Assembly: GCA_944358535.1 (NCBI GenBank)
Contig: CALVRH010000005.1
Span: forward strand, 1 to 59,969
DNA from: an uncultured Bacilli bacterium
Lineage (GTDB): Bacteria; Bacillota_I; Bacilli_A; RF39; UBA660
Direction: 5' to 3'
DNA length: 59,969 nucleotides
Below, piece by piece: positions 34,429 through 43,130 of this stretch (the first letter of the stretch is position 1; each line of letters starts with the position of its first letter). The notes beneath the pieces are model-generated. The model did not search any database, had not been told where the DNA came from, and worked only from the letters and a program-made list of their open reading frames with translations. The position numbers and the translations under genes were made by a program.

Positions 34429-35625
34429 ATGAATAAAAATGAACAAATTGATTTAATATTAAGAAGAACAGTAGAAGTTCACAATAAGGAAACTTTGTTA
34501 AAAAAATTGAATAGTGGTAAAAAATTAGTTGTTAAGTTTGGAGCAGATCCGTCAAAACCCGATTTGCATTTAGGACATACTGTTCCACTTAGAGCATTAA
34601 GAATTTTACAAGAGTTGGGTCATGAAATAGTCTTTGTTATAGGAGATTTTACTGCCATGATTGGTGATCCATCTGGAAAGTCAAAAACAAGGCCATCATT
34701 GAGCTTTGAAGAAACACGAAAAAATGGAGAAACTTATTTTAAACAAGTTTCAAAAATTTTGGATCCGAACAAAATTAAAATTGCTTATAATTCTGAGTGG
34801 CTTTCAAAAATGTCTTTTGAAGATGTTATTAAATTAACAAGCAAATATACAGTTGCAAGAATTCTTGAAAGAGATGATTTTAATAATAGATTTAAAAATA
34901 ATATTCCTATAGGTATTCACGAATTTTTATATCCATTGATGCAAGGCTATGATTCAGTAGCTTTAAATGCTGATATTGAAATTGGCGGAACAGATCAAAC
35001 ATTTAATTTGCTAGTTGGTAGAGAATTGCAAAGAGATTATGGCCAAACACCTCAAGATGTTATGTGTTTTCCATTATTAGTTGGTTTAGATGGAAAGGAA
35101 AAAATGAGCAAGTCATTAGGAAATTATATTGGTGTTGATGATAAGCCAGAGATTATGTATGAAAAGGCAATGAGAATTCCTGATGATGTATTATTAGATT
35201 ATTTTAAACTTACTACAGATTTGAATTTAGAAGATGTAAAAACAATTATAAAAAAAGATGTGGTAGAAGCTCATAGAGTGTATGCTAGAGAAATAATCAA
35301 AATGTATCATGGAGAAGAATTTATAAAACAAGCAGAGGAAAGATATAAAACTGTTGCCAAGGGAGGAATACCTAAAAATATTGAAGAAATAGAAATAGAT
35401 GGTTCTATCATAGATAAAGGAATTTTATTAACAGATTTATTAGTAGTTTCTAAAATTGTTTCATCTAAATCTGAGGGTAGAAGGATGATTCAACAAAATG
35501 GAATAAGTATAAATGGAAATAGAGAAAATAATTTGGAGAGAGTAATAACAATTGATGATTTTGAAAAAAATGGTTTAATTATACAAAAAGGGAAAAAGCA
35601 ATTTAAAAAAGTAGTTATAAAATAG
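34429..35625 (+). CDS. tyrS: Tyrosyl-tRNA synthetase
   Basis: 398 residues. It attaches tyrosine to tRNA-Tyr in the cytoplasm. Class I motifs are HLGHT (residues 47-51) and KMSKS in the stretch GKEKMSKSLGNYIG. The S4 RNA-binding domain lies at the C-terminus (SEGRRMIQQNGISING). The length and sequence are closer to the TyrZ-type bacterial enzyme than to the B. subtilis TyrS type. The T-box and promoter upstream control it alone. It lies between the biosynthetic operon and the amidase, so it may be the ordinary gene or a resistant copy. Confidence 0.94.
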   Translation: MNKNEQIDLILRRTVEVHNKETLLKKLNSGKKLVVKFGADPSKPDLHLGHTVPLRALRILQELGHEIVFVIGDFTAMIGDPSGKSKTRPSLSFEETRKNGETYFKQVSKILDPNKIKIAYNSEWLSKMSFEDVIKLTSKYTVARILERDDFNNRFKNNIPIGIHEFLYPLMQGYDSVALNADIEIGGTDQTFNLLVGRELQRDYGQTPQDVMCFPLLVGLDGKEKMSKSLGNYIGVDDKPEIMYEKAMRIPDDVLLDYFKLTTDLNLEDVKTIIKKDVVEAHRVYAREIIKMYHGEEFIKQAEERYKTVAKGGIPKNIEEIEIDGSIIDKGILLTDLLVVSKIVSSKSEGRRMIQQNGISINGNRENNLERVITIDDFEKNGLIIQKGKKQFKKVVIK

Positions 35626-35709
35626 TTGTTATAAAGATAATTTTAATTTTATTTGTGTTTTTACTAAGAAATACCATAATTTTTGCAAAGCCCTTTATTG
35701 TTTTATTTT

Positions 35710-35735
35710 AAAAAGGTGTTTATGCATCTTTTTTG
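35710..35735 (+). terminator. Terminator of tyrS
   Basis: AAAAAGGTG-TTTATG-CATCTTTTTT hairpin. Part of it belongs to the amidase-leader repeat. Confidence 0.6.
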
Positions 35736-35780
35736 TAACCTTATGCCTACTTTTACATATTTTAATGTAGAGGTGGTTTT

Positions 35781-37148
35781 GTGAATAATTTACAGGTAGT
35801 TGTAGACGCTGGTCATGGTGGTACGGATCCGGGTGCTGTAAGTAGTTCCGGGGTTAGAGAAAAAGACTTAACTTTAATGATTGCTCAATATATGTATGAG
35901 GAGTTTCAAAAAAGAGGGGTGCCGGTTACCATTGTTCGTTCAACTGATGAGACAGTTTCACCAACTGAGAGAGTAAATAGGATATTAGATGCTTATGGAG
36001 ATAATCCTAATGTGGTTATTATTTCTAATCATATTAATGCAGCTGGTTCAGCTACGCAGGGGGCAGAAGGAGCCGAGGTGATATATGCACTTAGGGATGA
36101 TAGTACACTTGCGTCTAATATTTTGACAGCTTTAGGTAATGCGGGTCAGAAGATGAGAAAATTTTATCAAAGAAGGCTTCCTAGTGATACTTCTAAGGAC
36201 TATTATTTCATTCATAGAAATACTGGAAGTAACACTCATCCAGTTATAGTTGAATACGGTTTTATTGATAATCCTGAGGATTTATCTAAAATACAAAATA
36301 ATTATAAAGAATATGTGGATGCGGTGGTTGATGCTGTAATAGCTACTGCGGAAGGTGAGAGTATACCTAGTTTACCGGAAAGCGGTAATTATTATGTCGT
36401 ACAAAATGGAGATAGCTTATGGAAGATTGCTAATAAATATGGAATTACAGTTGATGAGCTTAAAAGTTTGAATGGGCTATCTAGTAATAATTTAACGGTA
36501 GGGCAAATATTAGAAGTTCCTTCAAGTTCTAGTGATGTTTCTACATATACTGTGAAGGCTGGAGATAGTTTATGGAAAATAGCTAATATGTATGGACTTA
36601 CTGTGGCGGAGCTTAAAGATTTAAATGGTTTAACTAGTGATAATTTAAGTGTTGGTCAGGTTTTGAAGGTTAATAATTCATCTAATAATTCTAGTGGTAA
36701 TACATATACAGTAAAAAGTGGAGATAGCTTATGGAGTATTGCTAATAAATATGAAACAACAGTAAATACTTTAAAAAGTTTAAATAATTTAACTAGTGAT
36801 GTTTTGAATGTTGGTCAGGTGCTTTTGATTCCAAATGAGTCATCTAATGGTTCTTCTAATAATTCTTCTACATATACTGTGAAGGCTGGGGATAGTTTAT
36901 GGAATATCGCAAATAAATACGGAATTACAGTTGATGAACTTAAAAACTTAAATGGTTTAACGAGTAATATTTTAAATATTGGTCAAGTGTTAAAGGTACC
37001 TAGTGGGGGTAATACTTATACGGTAAAAAGCGGAGATAGTTTATGGAGTATTGCCAATAGATATGGAACAACGGTTGATACTTTAAAGAGTTTAAATGGA
37101 TTAACGAGTAATACTTTGATGATTGGTCAAGTTCTTAATTTACCATAA
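35781..37148 (+). CDS. N-acetylmuramoyl-L-alanine amidase with five LysM repeats
   Basis: 455 residues from the GTG at 35781 (AGAGGTGG upstream). An amidase-3 domain (about 3-190) shows the zinc residues in DAGHGGTDPG, the Glu in GVREKDL, SNHINA and IVEYGF. It is followed by five LysM modules starting near residues 210, 257, 311, 371 and 413 (each YTVK.GDSLW.IAN). The enzyme would cut the glycan-peptide bond of the wall. No signal peptide is present: the catalytic domain begins at once, as in CwlC-type enzymes that leave by lysis or another route. A degraded copy of its 5' end lies at 25.3 kb. Confidence 0.93.
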   Translation: MNNLQVVVDAGHGGTDPGAVSSSGVREKDLTLMIAQYMYEEFQKRGVPVTIVRSTDETVSPTERVNRILDAYGDNPNVVIISNHINAAGSATQGAEGAEVIYALRDDSTLASNILTALGNAGQKMRKFYQRRLPSDTSKDYYFIHRNTGSNTHPVIVEYGFIDNPEDLSKIQNNYKEYVDAVVDAVIATAEGESIPSLPESGNYYVVQNGDSLWKIANKYGITVDELKSLNGLSSNNLTVGQILEVPSSSSDVSTYTVKAGDSLWKIANMYGLTVAELKDLNGLTSDNLSVGQVLKVNNSSNNSSGNTYTVKSGDSLWSIANKYETTVNTLKSLNNLTSDVLNVGQVLLIPNESSNGSSNNSSTYTVKAGDSLWNIANKYGITVDELKNLNGLTSNILNIGQVLKVPSGGNTYTVKSGDSLWSIANRYGTTVDTLKSLNGLTSNTLMIGQVLNLP

Positions 37149-37172
37149 AAAAATAGGTAAAAGACCTATTTA
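37147..37172 (-). terminator. Terminator of the NodB deacetylase gene
   Basis: AAATAGGTC-TTTT-ACCTATTTTTTT read on the minus strand. Confidence 0.75.
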
Positions 37173-38221
37173 ATGTTTTTAACAAGGTCAAAGGTGTAAC
37201 CTTGTTTTTTCATGTTTTTAATGAATGTGTCTAATGCTAAGTAATTGCCTTTATTCTTTGGATGCATTAAGTATATTGCGCCATTATGGACTCTTTTGGT
37301 TAGTTCATTTAAGGCTTTTTCTTTAGTTACATCTTCTTTATAGTCTAGGTAATCGGCACTATAGAAATAACTTTTATAGCCTAGATCTTTCATAATTTGT
37401 AAGTCTCTATAACTCCATTCTCCTCTAGGGTCTCTATATATTTTTTCCATGTTTTTACCGGTTATTTCATAATATGTTTGTTCAACTTCTGTTATTTCTT
37501 TTAAGTATTTATCAAAATTTTCCCTAGTGGCTAGTGATGGCATGTTTAGGTGGTGTGATGTATGATTGGCAATGGTATGGCCTGTTTCAGCCATTTTTTT
37601 AATTAGTTCTTTATTTTCTTCAATAAATTTTCGGCAGAGGAAAAATGTGGCTTTGACATTATTTTGGTTTAATACATCGACAATTTCTTTAACGTAGGTT
37701 TCTAATCCTCCTTCATCAAAGGTTAGGTATAGTACTTTTTCATCAGGCCCCATAAAGAAGGCATTATATTTTTTTAATTCATTAACATCGGCGCCACCTG
37801 ATGGTCTTTTACCATCTAGTTTATTGTTACTCCACCAACCTCTAGTTTGGTTGTCGATGTTATCATATTCATCTTTATAGGTTGGAGTTTTATTTTTTGT
37901 AACTTTAATAAATCTATGGGCTTTAGCAGTTTCACCTTTAGAGTTTTTTACGGTGTAGATTAATTCATATGTTCCTATTTTATTTGTTAAAACTTTTCCG
38001 TTTATTTTTACTTTATCTGTTAGGTTGCCATCTTTTGAATCAGTGGCTTTATATCCTGGCTCTTTATAATTTTGTCCTTGGTTAATTGTAATGATGTTTT
38101 TGCCATTTAAAGTAATTTTTGGAATTTCAATAGATGGTTTTTTTATGAATTTAAGATATATTGTAATTGATATTATGATTACAATTAATATAGTTAAAAT
38201 TGTTTTTAATTTTTTTGACAT
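37166..38221 (-). CDS. Polysaccharide deacetylase, PdaA-like, with an Ig-like module
   Basis: 351 residues. A membrane helix (about 7-24) anchors the protein. A DUF5011-type Ig module (about 38-110, ITINQGQNYKEPGYKATDSKDG) precedes the NodB catalytic domain (about 150-350). NodB motifs are TFDEGG, NHTSHHLN, YRDPRGEWS and MHPK. The order resembles PdaA, which deacetylates N-acetylmuramic acid and so makes muramic delta-lactam in the cell wall. It is convergent with the amidase gene, another wall enzyme. Confidence 0.9.
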   Translation of the reverse strand: MSKKLKTILTILIVIIISITIYLKFIKKPSIEIPKITLNGKNIITINQGQNYKEPGYKATDSKDGNLTDKVKINGKVLTNKIGTYELIYTVKNSKGETAKAHRFIKVTKNKTPTYKDEYDNIDNQTRGWWSNNKLDGKRPSGGADVNELKKYNAFFMGPDEKVLYLTFDEGGLETYVKEIVDVLNQNNVKATFFLCRKFIEENKELIKKMAETGHTIANHTSHHLNMPSLATRENFDKYLKEITEVEQTYYEITGKNMEKIYRDPRGEWSYRDLQIMKDLGYKSYFYSADYLDYKEDVTKEKALNELTKRVHNGAIYLMHPKNKGNYLALDTFIKNMKKQGYTFDLVKNIK

Positions 38222-38329
38222 TTTAACACCTCATCACATTATATTGAATATAATAATAAAATATGATGTGTTAAGTTATATTTGTACTTTTAATAAAAGT
38301 AATATATAATTATAGTAGGAGGTTATGAT

Positions 38330-39700
38330 ATGGAAATAACTAGAAATATTAATGCGGATATTTTTAGAGAATACGATATTAGAGGTATTTATAAAGAAGA
38401 TATAGATGAAAATGTAGCTTATACAATTGGTAAAGCTTTTGGAAGTTATATTAAAAAATTTGGACAAAGTAAGGTAATTACTGGTCATGATAATAGGGAA
38501 AGTTATAAGGAAATTTATCCAGCTTTAATTAAAGGTTTAATTGACAGTGGAGCTGATGTTATTAGTTTAGGAATGGTAACAACTCCAATGCATAATTTTG
38601 CGAAGATTCATTATGGGGTAGAGTCAGCTATTATGGTAACAGCAAGCCATAATCCTAAAGAATATAATGGTTTTAAGATGTCTGTTAGGAAAGAAGATTC
38701 TTTGTTTGGAAAAGAGCTTCAGGAATTTAAGCGGTTTTTGGATGAATATCATTTTAATGATGGTATAGGAAAAGTTACAGAAGTTTCGGTGTTTTCAGAT
38801 TATGCGGATAATTTGAGGTCGTCTTTAGATTTTGGTAATAGAAGAGTTAAAGTTGTAGTGGACTGTGGCAATGGAACTGGAAGTTTATTTATTAAAGATA
38901 TTTTAGATATGTTTAATGTCGATTATGAACTTTTATACTCTGAAAGTGATTCTAATTTTCCAAATCATATCCCAGATCCAGCAGTAAAGAATAACTTACA
39001 TGATTTGGGTGAGAAGGTAAAAGAACTTGGGTTTGACTTAGGAGTTGCTGTTGATGGCGATACTGATAGATGTGGCTTAGTTTTAGAAGATGGAAGATTT
39101 GTGTCGGCTGATTTGATTATGGCATTATTTTACCGTGATTTAGCGCCTTTAATGAGAGTGCGTAAAGGGGTATTTGATGTTAAGTGTTCACTTTCTTTGA
39201 TTGATGAAATTAAGAAACTTGGTTTAGAACCTTGTATGAATAGAACAGGGAGTGTTTATTGCCGAAAGTTTGTTAAAGATAATGATTTAGATTTTGGAGG
39301 AGAGTATTCTGGACATTTATTTTTTAGAGATAGGTATTTAGGCTTTGATGATGGAATATATGGAATACTTAGAATTATAGAATTACTTTCTAATACCGAT
39401 AAAAAAATGAGTGAGCTTTTTGATGGGTTTAATCATTATTTTTCAACTGAAGAGTTAAAAGTAAGAGTTACTGATGAAAATAAATTTGAGATTGTTGATG
39501 GGGTTATAAAATATGCGAAAGATCAAAAATATGAGTTTTCTTTAACCGATGGTATTAGGGTTATTTTTGATGACGGTTGGGCTTTGGTAAGAGCTAGTAA
39601 TACAGGACCTGATTTAACGGTTAGATTTGAAGCTAAAACTGAGAAAAGGTTGAACGAGATTCAAAGTGAGTTTACTAAAGTAATTGATGATTTGAAATAA
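38330..39700 (+). CDS. Phosphomannomutase / phosphoglucomutase
   Basis: 456 residues of the alpha-D-phosphohexomutase family. The phosphoserine loop is TASHNPKEYNG, the metal loop DGDTDRCG, the sugar-binding loop GEYSGH, and the phosphate-binding loop RASNTGP. The layout matches AlgC-type PMM/PGM, which makes mannose-1-P or glucose-1-P for envelope sugars. The exact sugar cannot be told from this. A TAGGAGG site precedes the ATG. The small gene that follows has its own promoter region, so it is probably monocistronic. Confidence 0.9.
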   Translation: MEITRNINADIFREYDIRGIYKEDIDENVAYTIGKAFGSYIKKFGQSKVITGHDNRESYKEIYPALIKGLIDSGADVISLGMVTTPMHNFAKIHYGVESAIMVTASHNPKEYNGFKMSVRKEDSLFGKELQEFKRFLDEYHFNDGIGKVTEVSVFSDYADNLRSSLDFGNRRVKVVVDCGNGTGSLFIKDILDMFNVDYELLYSESDSNFPNHIPDPAVKNNLHDLGEKVKELGFDLGVAVDGDTDRCGLVLEDGRFVSADLIMALFYRDLAPLMRVRKGVFDVKCSLSLIDEIKKLGLEPCMNRTGSVYCRKFVKDNDLDFGGEYSGHLFFRDRYLGFDDGIYGILRIIELLSNTDKKMSELFDGFNHYFSTEELKVRVTDENKFEIVDGVIKYAKDQKYEFSLTDGIRVIFDDGWALVRASNTGPDLTVRFEAKTEKRLNEIQSEFTKVIDDLK

Positions 39701-39740
39701 GTTAGCAAATACTGTATAATTTGTTTAAGGGTGATTAATT

Positions 39741-39941
39741 ATGGAAAATAAAAATATGATAGTTGATGTAATATCTAAATCATTTCCGCGTTTTAAAATT
39801 ACCAAGAAACTTCGAGATAATATTAAATCACATCCATTGAGTTATCAAAATTGTGATGTTAGAATTCGTTTAGGTTTGTTTTATACAGAAAAAGAGTGGG
39901 AAAAGAAACGTGATAAAATATTAAGTAAAAAATTACCGTAA
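39741..39941 (+). CDS. Small basic protein of unknown function
   Basis: 66 residues, rich in Lys and Arg; reads FPRFKITKKLRDNIKSHPLSYQNCDVRIRLGLFYTEKEW in parts. No family I recognise. A TATAAT box lies in the short gap upstream and an AAGGGTGAT site precedes the ATG. It sits between the hexomutase gene and tRNA-Thr. Confidence 0.65.
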   Translation: MENKNMIVDVISKSFPRFKITKKLRDNIKSHPLSYQNCDVRIRLGLFYTEKEWEKKRDKILSKKLP

Positions 39942-39983
39942 AAGCGTTGAAATTATATATGAAATATTATATAATTTTGATAT

Positions 39984-40057
39984 GCCGCAATAGTATAAAG
40001 GTATTACGAGGCCATGGTAAGGCTTTAATCGGCGTTCGATTCTCCGTTGCGGCACCA
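39984..40057 (+). tRNA. tRNA-Thr (anticodon GGU)
   Basis: Acceptor GCCGCAA pairs with TTGCGGC, discriminator A, encoded CCA. The anticodon arm AGGCC/GGCTT has one G-T pair and loop ATGGTAA, giving anticodon GGT. The T-stem CGGCG/CTCCG has one mismatch and the D-stem is short, so identity rests mainly on the anticodon. Confidence 0.75.
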
Positions 40058-40064
40058 TATTGAT

Positions 40065-40103
40065 TGACACTCGAAATTTTATTATTTAAATTTTGAGTTT
40101 TTA
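40065..40103 (+). terminator. Terminator of tRNA-Thr
   Basis: ACTCGAAATTT...AAATTTTGAGT stem followed by TTTT. Confidence 0.6.
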
Positions 40104-40110
40104 AATATTA

Positions 40111-40145
40111 TAAAACACGCAATATTTAAATTAGCGTGTTTTTAA
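40111..40145 (-). terminator. Terminator of the CmpB-like gene
   Basis: AAAACACGC...GCGTGTTTT stem, with T-runs on both strands. It overlaps the minus-strand stop codon. Confidence 0.7.
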
Positions 40146-40774
40146 AAGTATAAATATTTAAAACCTAATTTTTTATAGATGGTGGATGCTCTTGGTAAAG
40201 AAAATAGATTAGCAAATATTAGATTGTAAAGCTCATCAGCTAAGAATATAAAACATAGGGTATAACTGATTAATAAAAATACTTTTTTATTTAGATGGGT
40301 TGCTAGATAAAAACAAAGTGGAACGATTAAATACATTAAAAGTAAGCTTGATATACCAAATATTAAAACACTTCTTAAGCATACGTATCCATTGATGTTG
40401 CCAAAATTTAATATTTCTTTACTATAATCCCAACATTTAACATCGTTTAGATTTTCCATATACCAGCCACCAATATATTCTAAGATTCCACTAGCAATGA
40501 CACTTATTAAAAAAATATATAATGGGTGTTTTCTTTTTTTATAGGTTAGGAAAAATATTGTTACTGCACCTATGGCGTATATGTTGATCCAAGGTAAGAA
40601 GTTCCCACCTCGCCAGTAAAACTCTTTCATGCCACTATTAAAAAAATAGAAAATAAATTCATATAGCCATCCAAATATTCCTGATATAACAATTATTAAG
40701 CATATTATTCCAATAAGTGTTGGTTTATCAAATTTATAATCTTTGTTTAGATAATTTTTAAATTTTTCTTTCAT
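40142..40774 (-). CDS. CmpB-like (PF06541) membrane protein
   Basis: 210 residues from the ATG at 40774 (GGATGTG upstream); an ATG at 40789 would place the ribosome-binding site inside the gene. Five or six hydrophobic helices. The conserved text of the family is visible in GWLYE, GGNFLPWINIYAIGA, EYIGGW and the KCWDYS...GNINGYVCLR segment. Databases name this family a putative ABC transporter permease, but it has no known ATPase partner here and its role is unknown. Confidence 0.8.
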   Translation of the reverse strand: MKEKFKNYLNKDYKFDKPTLIGIICLIIVISGIFGWLYEFIFYFFNSGMKEFYWRGGNFLPWINIYAIGAVTIFFLTYKKRKHPLYIFLISVIASGILEYIGGWYMENLNDVKCWDYSKEILNFGNINGYVCLRSVLIFGISSLLLMYLIVPLCFYLATHLNKKVFLLISYTLCFIFLADELYNLIFANLFSLPRASTIYKKLGFKYLYF

Positions 40775-40902
40775 AAAGTTCACATCCATTTATATTTTAT
40801 CAGAAAAGTGAGATGTTGAAAATAATTATGTATTTCTTTACATTGATTAATCATCATGATATAGTAGTTAATAGATATTATGGTAATAGAAAAGGTGAGA
40901 GT

Positions 40903-41841
40903 ATGATTAAGATATTTAAAAGCGAATTAGATAAAATTAATTTGAGCGAACAGATTGAGAAAGACTGCTGGATTGATTTAATTAATCCAACTAAAGAAGA
41001 GGTTCAAAAAATAAAAGCTATATGTGGGATTGACGATTCAGTTATTATGCAGGTTCTTGTTGAGAAAGAATTTCCACGAGTTAAGAAAATTAATGGGGGA
41101 ATTTTAGTAGTTATAGATGTTCCTTATATGAAAGATAGAAGTATAAAGAATAAATATGTTACTTATCCGCTTGGGATTATTATATGTGATAATCATATTA
41201 TGTTAACAGTATCTTTAGTAGAACATGAGTTTTTGAAAAAGTTTAAGCTTGGTGAAGTAGAAAATTTTGATATTACTAAAAGGGAACGCTTTTTACTTCA
41301 AATAATTTTTAATTCGGCTGAGGCTTATTTGTATACTTTAGATTCTTTGGAAAATGATATTCAAAAGGTTGAAAAGCATACTTATCATTCTACTAATAAT
41401 AAGCAACTTCTTAATTTTTTGAATATTCAAAAATCACTTGTTTATTTTATAACTTCTTTAAGAGCTAATAGCAGTGTGCTTGAACGTTTACAAAAAGAAG
41501 ATATAATATCTTTAAATAAAGAGGAAAAGTTACTTTTAGAAGATGTAATTATTGAAAATAAGCAATGTATTGAAAATTGTGCGATTTCAAGAGAAATTTT
41601 ATCTTCAACTATTGATGCTTATGGGACAATTATTTCTAATAATTTGAATGTTATTGTAAAGTTTTTAACCGCAATTACAATTGTGTTTTCTATACCTACA
41701 ATGATTGCTTCTTTTCTTGGTATGAATGTTCCTCTTGGAATTGTTGGGGAAAGTGATTTATCATTTTTATTTATTTGTATTATTTCATTTATTGTTTCAC
41801 TTGTTTTGGCTTGGTGGCTTAGAAAAAGAAATATGCTTTAA
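40903..41841 (+). CDS. corA: CorA-family divalent metal ion transporter
   Basis: 312 residues from the ATG at 40903 (AAAGGTGAGAG upstream). A soluble N-terminal domain of about 240 residues leads to two C-terminal helices. The selectivity motif GMNVP is present before the final helix (FLGMNVPLG). CorA pentamers carry Mg2+ or Co2+ into the cell. Earlier in-frame starts exist but have no ribosome-binding site. No regulation is visible. Confidence 0.93.
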   Translation: MIKIFKSELDKINLSEQIEKDCWIDLINPTKEEVQKIKAICGIDDSVIMQVLVEKEFPRVKKINGGILVVIDVPYMKDRSIKNKYVTYPLGIIICDNHIMLTVSLVEHEFLKKFKLGEVENFDITKRERFLLQIIFNSAEAYLYTLDSLENDIQKVEKHTYHSTNNKQLLNFLNIQKSLVYFITSLRANSSVLERLQKEDIISLNKEEKLLLEDVIIENKQCIENCAISREILSSTIDAYGTIISNNLNVIVKFLTAITIVFSIPTMIASFLGMNVPLGIVGESDLSFLFICIISFIVSLVLAWWLRKRNML

Positions 41842-41977
41842 AATTTTAAGTAATTATAAAATGTTTAGAAATTTAATAATTGATTAATTTTGTGTTAAAT
41901 TTGTGTATTTTTGTTTTTTTTGGCTTTATGAAATAGGTTTGATGTGTTATTATAGTAGATGAAAGGTAGGGATATAT

Positions 41978-42721
41978 ATGTTACCAGGAAAAGTAGCAAT
42001 TGTTACTGGTGGAACAAGAGGTATTGGGTTTGCTGTTGTTAAGAAATTTTTAGATAATGGAGCAACCGTTGTTTTTTTTGGAACAAGGGAAGAGACTGTA
42101 CAAGCAGCTTTAACTAAATTAAATCATGAAAATCCTAATTATCAAGTTATGGGAATGTATCCTGATATTACAAACATTGCGGCTGTCGAGAGGGCTTTTG
42201 CGGATGTGAAAAATCGTTTTGGAAAAATAGATATTGTAGTTAATAATGCTGGAATTTCATCTAGTGAAAGTCTTTACAATTATGATGAAGATAATTTTGA
42301 TAGTATTATGGATTTAAATGTGAAAGCAGTTTTTAATTGCTCTAAGGTGGGAGCAAAATATATGAAAGAAAATGGTGGCGGAGTTATTTTAAATACTAGT
42401 TCAATGGTTAGTATTTATGGCCAGGCTGCTGGATGCGGATATCCAGCAAGTAAGTTTGCAGTTAATGGTTTAACTAAATCTTTAGCTAGAGAACTTGGAC
42501 GCGATCATATTAGAGTAAATGCGGTGGCTCCAGGGGTTATTCATACAGATATGGTAGATAGTTTACCTGAAGAGATGATAAAGCCGATTATTTCATCTAT
42601 TCCTATTGGTAGAATGGGTGAGCCTGAAGATATTGCGAATGCTTTTCTATTTTTAGCAAGTGATATGGCTAGTTTTATTACAGGAGCTATTTTATCAGTT
42701 GATGGGGCTGGAATGTGCTAA
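41978..42721 (+). CDS. Short-chain dehydrogenase/reductase
   Basis: 247 residues. The NAD(P)-binding TGGTRGIG, NNAG, the catalytic Ser in NTSSMVS, and YPASK are all present. The C-terminal GRMGEPEDIANAFLFLASDMASFITGA is typical of FabG-like and of hydroxysteroid-dehydrogenase-like SDRs of gut Firmicutes. There are no fab genes nearby, so I do not name a substrate. It is alone in its transcript, ending in a terminator that overlaps the next promoter. Confidence 0.9.
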   Translation: MLPGKVAIVTGGTRGIGFAVVKKFLDNGATVVFFGTREETVQAALTKLNHENPNYQVMGMYPDITNIAAVERAFADVKNRFGKIDIVVNNAGISSSESLYNYDEDNFDSIMDLNVKAVFNCSKVGAKYMKENGGGVILNTSSMVSIYGQAAGCGYPASKFAVNGLTKSLARELGRDHIRVNAVAPGVIHTDMVDSLPEEMIKPIISSIPIGRMGEPEDIANAFLFLASDMASFITGAILSVDGAGMC

Positions 42722-42748
42722 AAATTATTAGTAAAGTTTACTATAAAT

Positions 42749-42778
42749 AAGATGTTTTATATTGACATCTTTTTTTAT
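42749..42778 (+). terminator. Terminator of the SDR gene, overlapping the next promoter
   Basis: AAGATG...CATCTT stem with seven T. Its loop and 3' arm contain the TTGACA -35 box of the arsR-type operon. Confidence 0.7.
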
Positions 42779-42788
42779 TTATTATAAT
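42762..42788 (+). promoter_or_regulatory. Promoter of the metal-export operon
   Basis: TTGACA (42762-42767), 15-bp spacer, TATAAT (42783-42788), just upstream of the SmtB-type operator. Confidence 0.65.
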
Positions 42789-42793
42789 ATGTT

Positions 42794-42815
42794 TATATGA
42801 ACAGATATTCATATA
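42794..42815 (+). promoter_or_regulatory. ArsR/SmtB-type metal operator
   Basis: TATATGAACAGATATTCATATA has the 12-2-12 form (ATATGAA...TTCATAT) typical of SmtB, CzrA and ZiaR. It lies between the -10 box and the repressor start, so bound repressor would block transcription until metal binds. Confidence 0.8.
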
Positions 42816-42827
42816 AAGGAGGATACA

Positions 42828-43130
42828 ATGTATAGTAAAGAATTTTTAGGAGGACTTGCAGAGTTTTTTAAGATTTTTGCGGATGAGACGAGACTTCGTA
42901 TTTTAGATTTATTAGTATCTGGTGAGAAGTCAGTAAATGAAATTTCTAAAAAGTTAGATGTTAGTCAATCGGCAGTTTCTCATCAATTAAAAACGCTTAG
43001 AGGTTCTAATTTGGTTAAAGCGAATAAAGTTGGTCAAACGGTTAACTATAGTATTAAAGATGAACATATAGAAATTATTTTGAAATATGGAATTGAACAT
43101 TTAAAGGAGAAAGTGAATGATGAAAATTAA
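42828..43130 (+). CDS. ArsR/SmtB-family metal-responsive repressor
   Basis: 100 residues. The winged helix carries the family text FADETRLRILDLL, ISKKLDVSQSAVSHQLKTLR. The C-terminal helix has the metal-ligand positions of CzrA/SmtB (DEHIEIILKYGIEH; Asp, His and His). Zn2+, Cd2+ or Co2+ should release it from the operator upstream. It overlaps the ATPase gene by 14 bases, and both form one operon. Confidence 0.9.
   Translation: MYSKEFLGGLAEFFKIFADETRLRILDLLVSGEKSVNEISKKLDVSQSAVSHQLKTLRGSNLVKANKVGQTVNYSIKDEHIEIILKYGIEHLKEKVNDEN

Noticed and set aside
24395-35780. Prophage or transposon
   Set aside because: No integrase, transposase, recombinase, terminase or inverted repeats of an insertion sequence can be found in the segment.
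39984-40057. tRNA-Thr as a broken tRNA
   Set aside because: One T-stem mismatch and a short D-stem are tolerated in such AT-rich genomes; acceptor, anticodon arm and CCA are intact.
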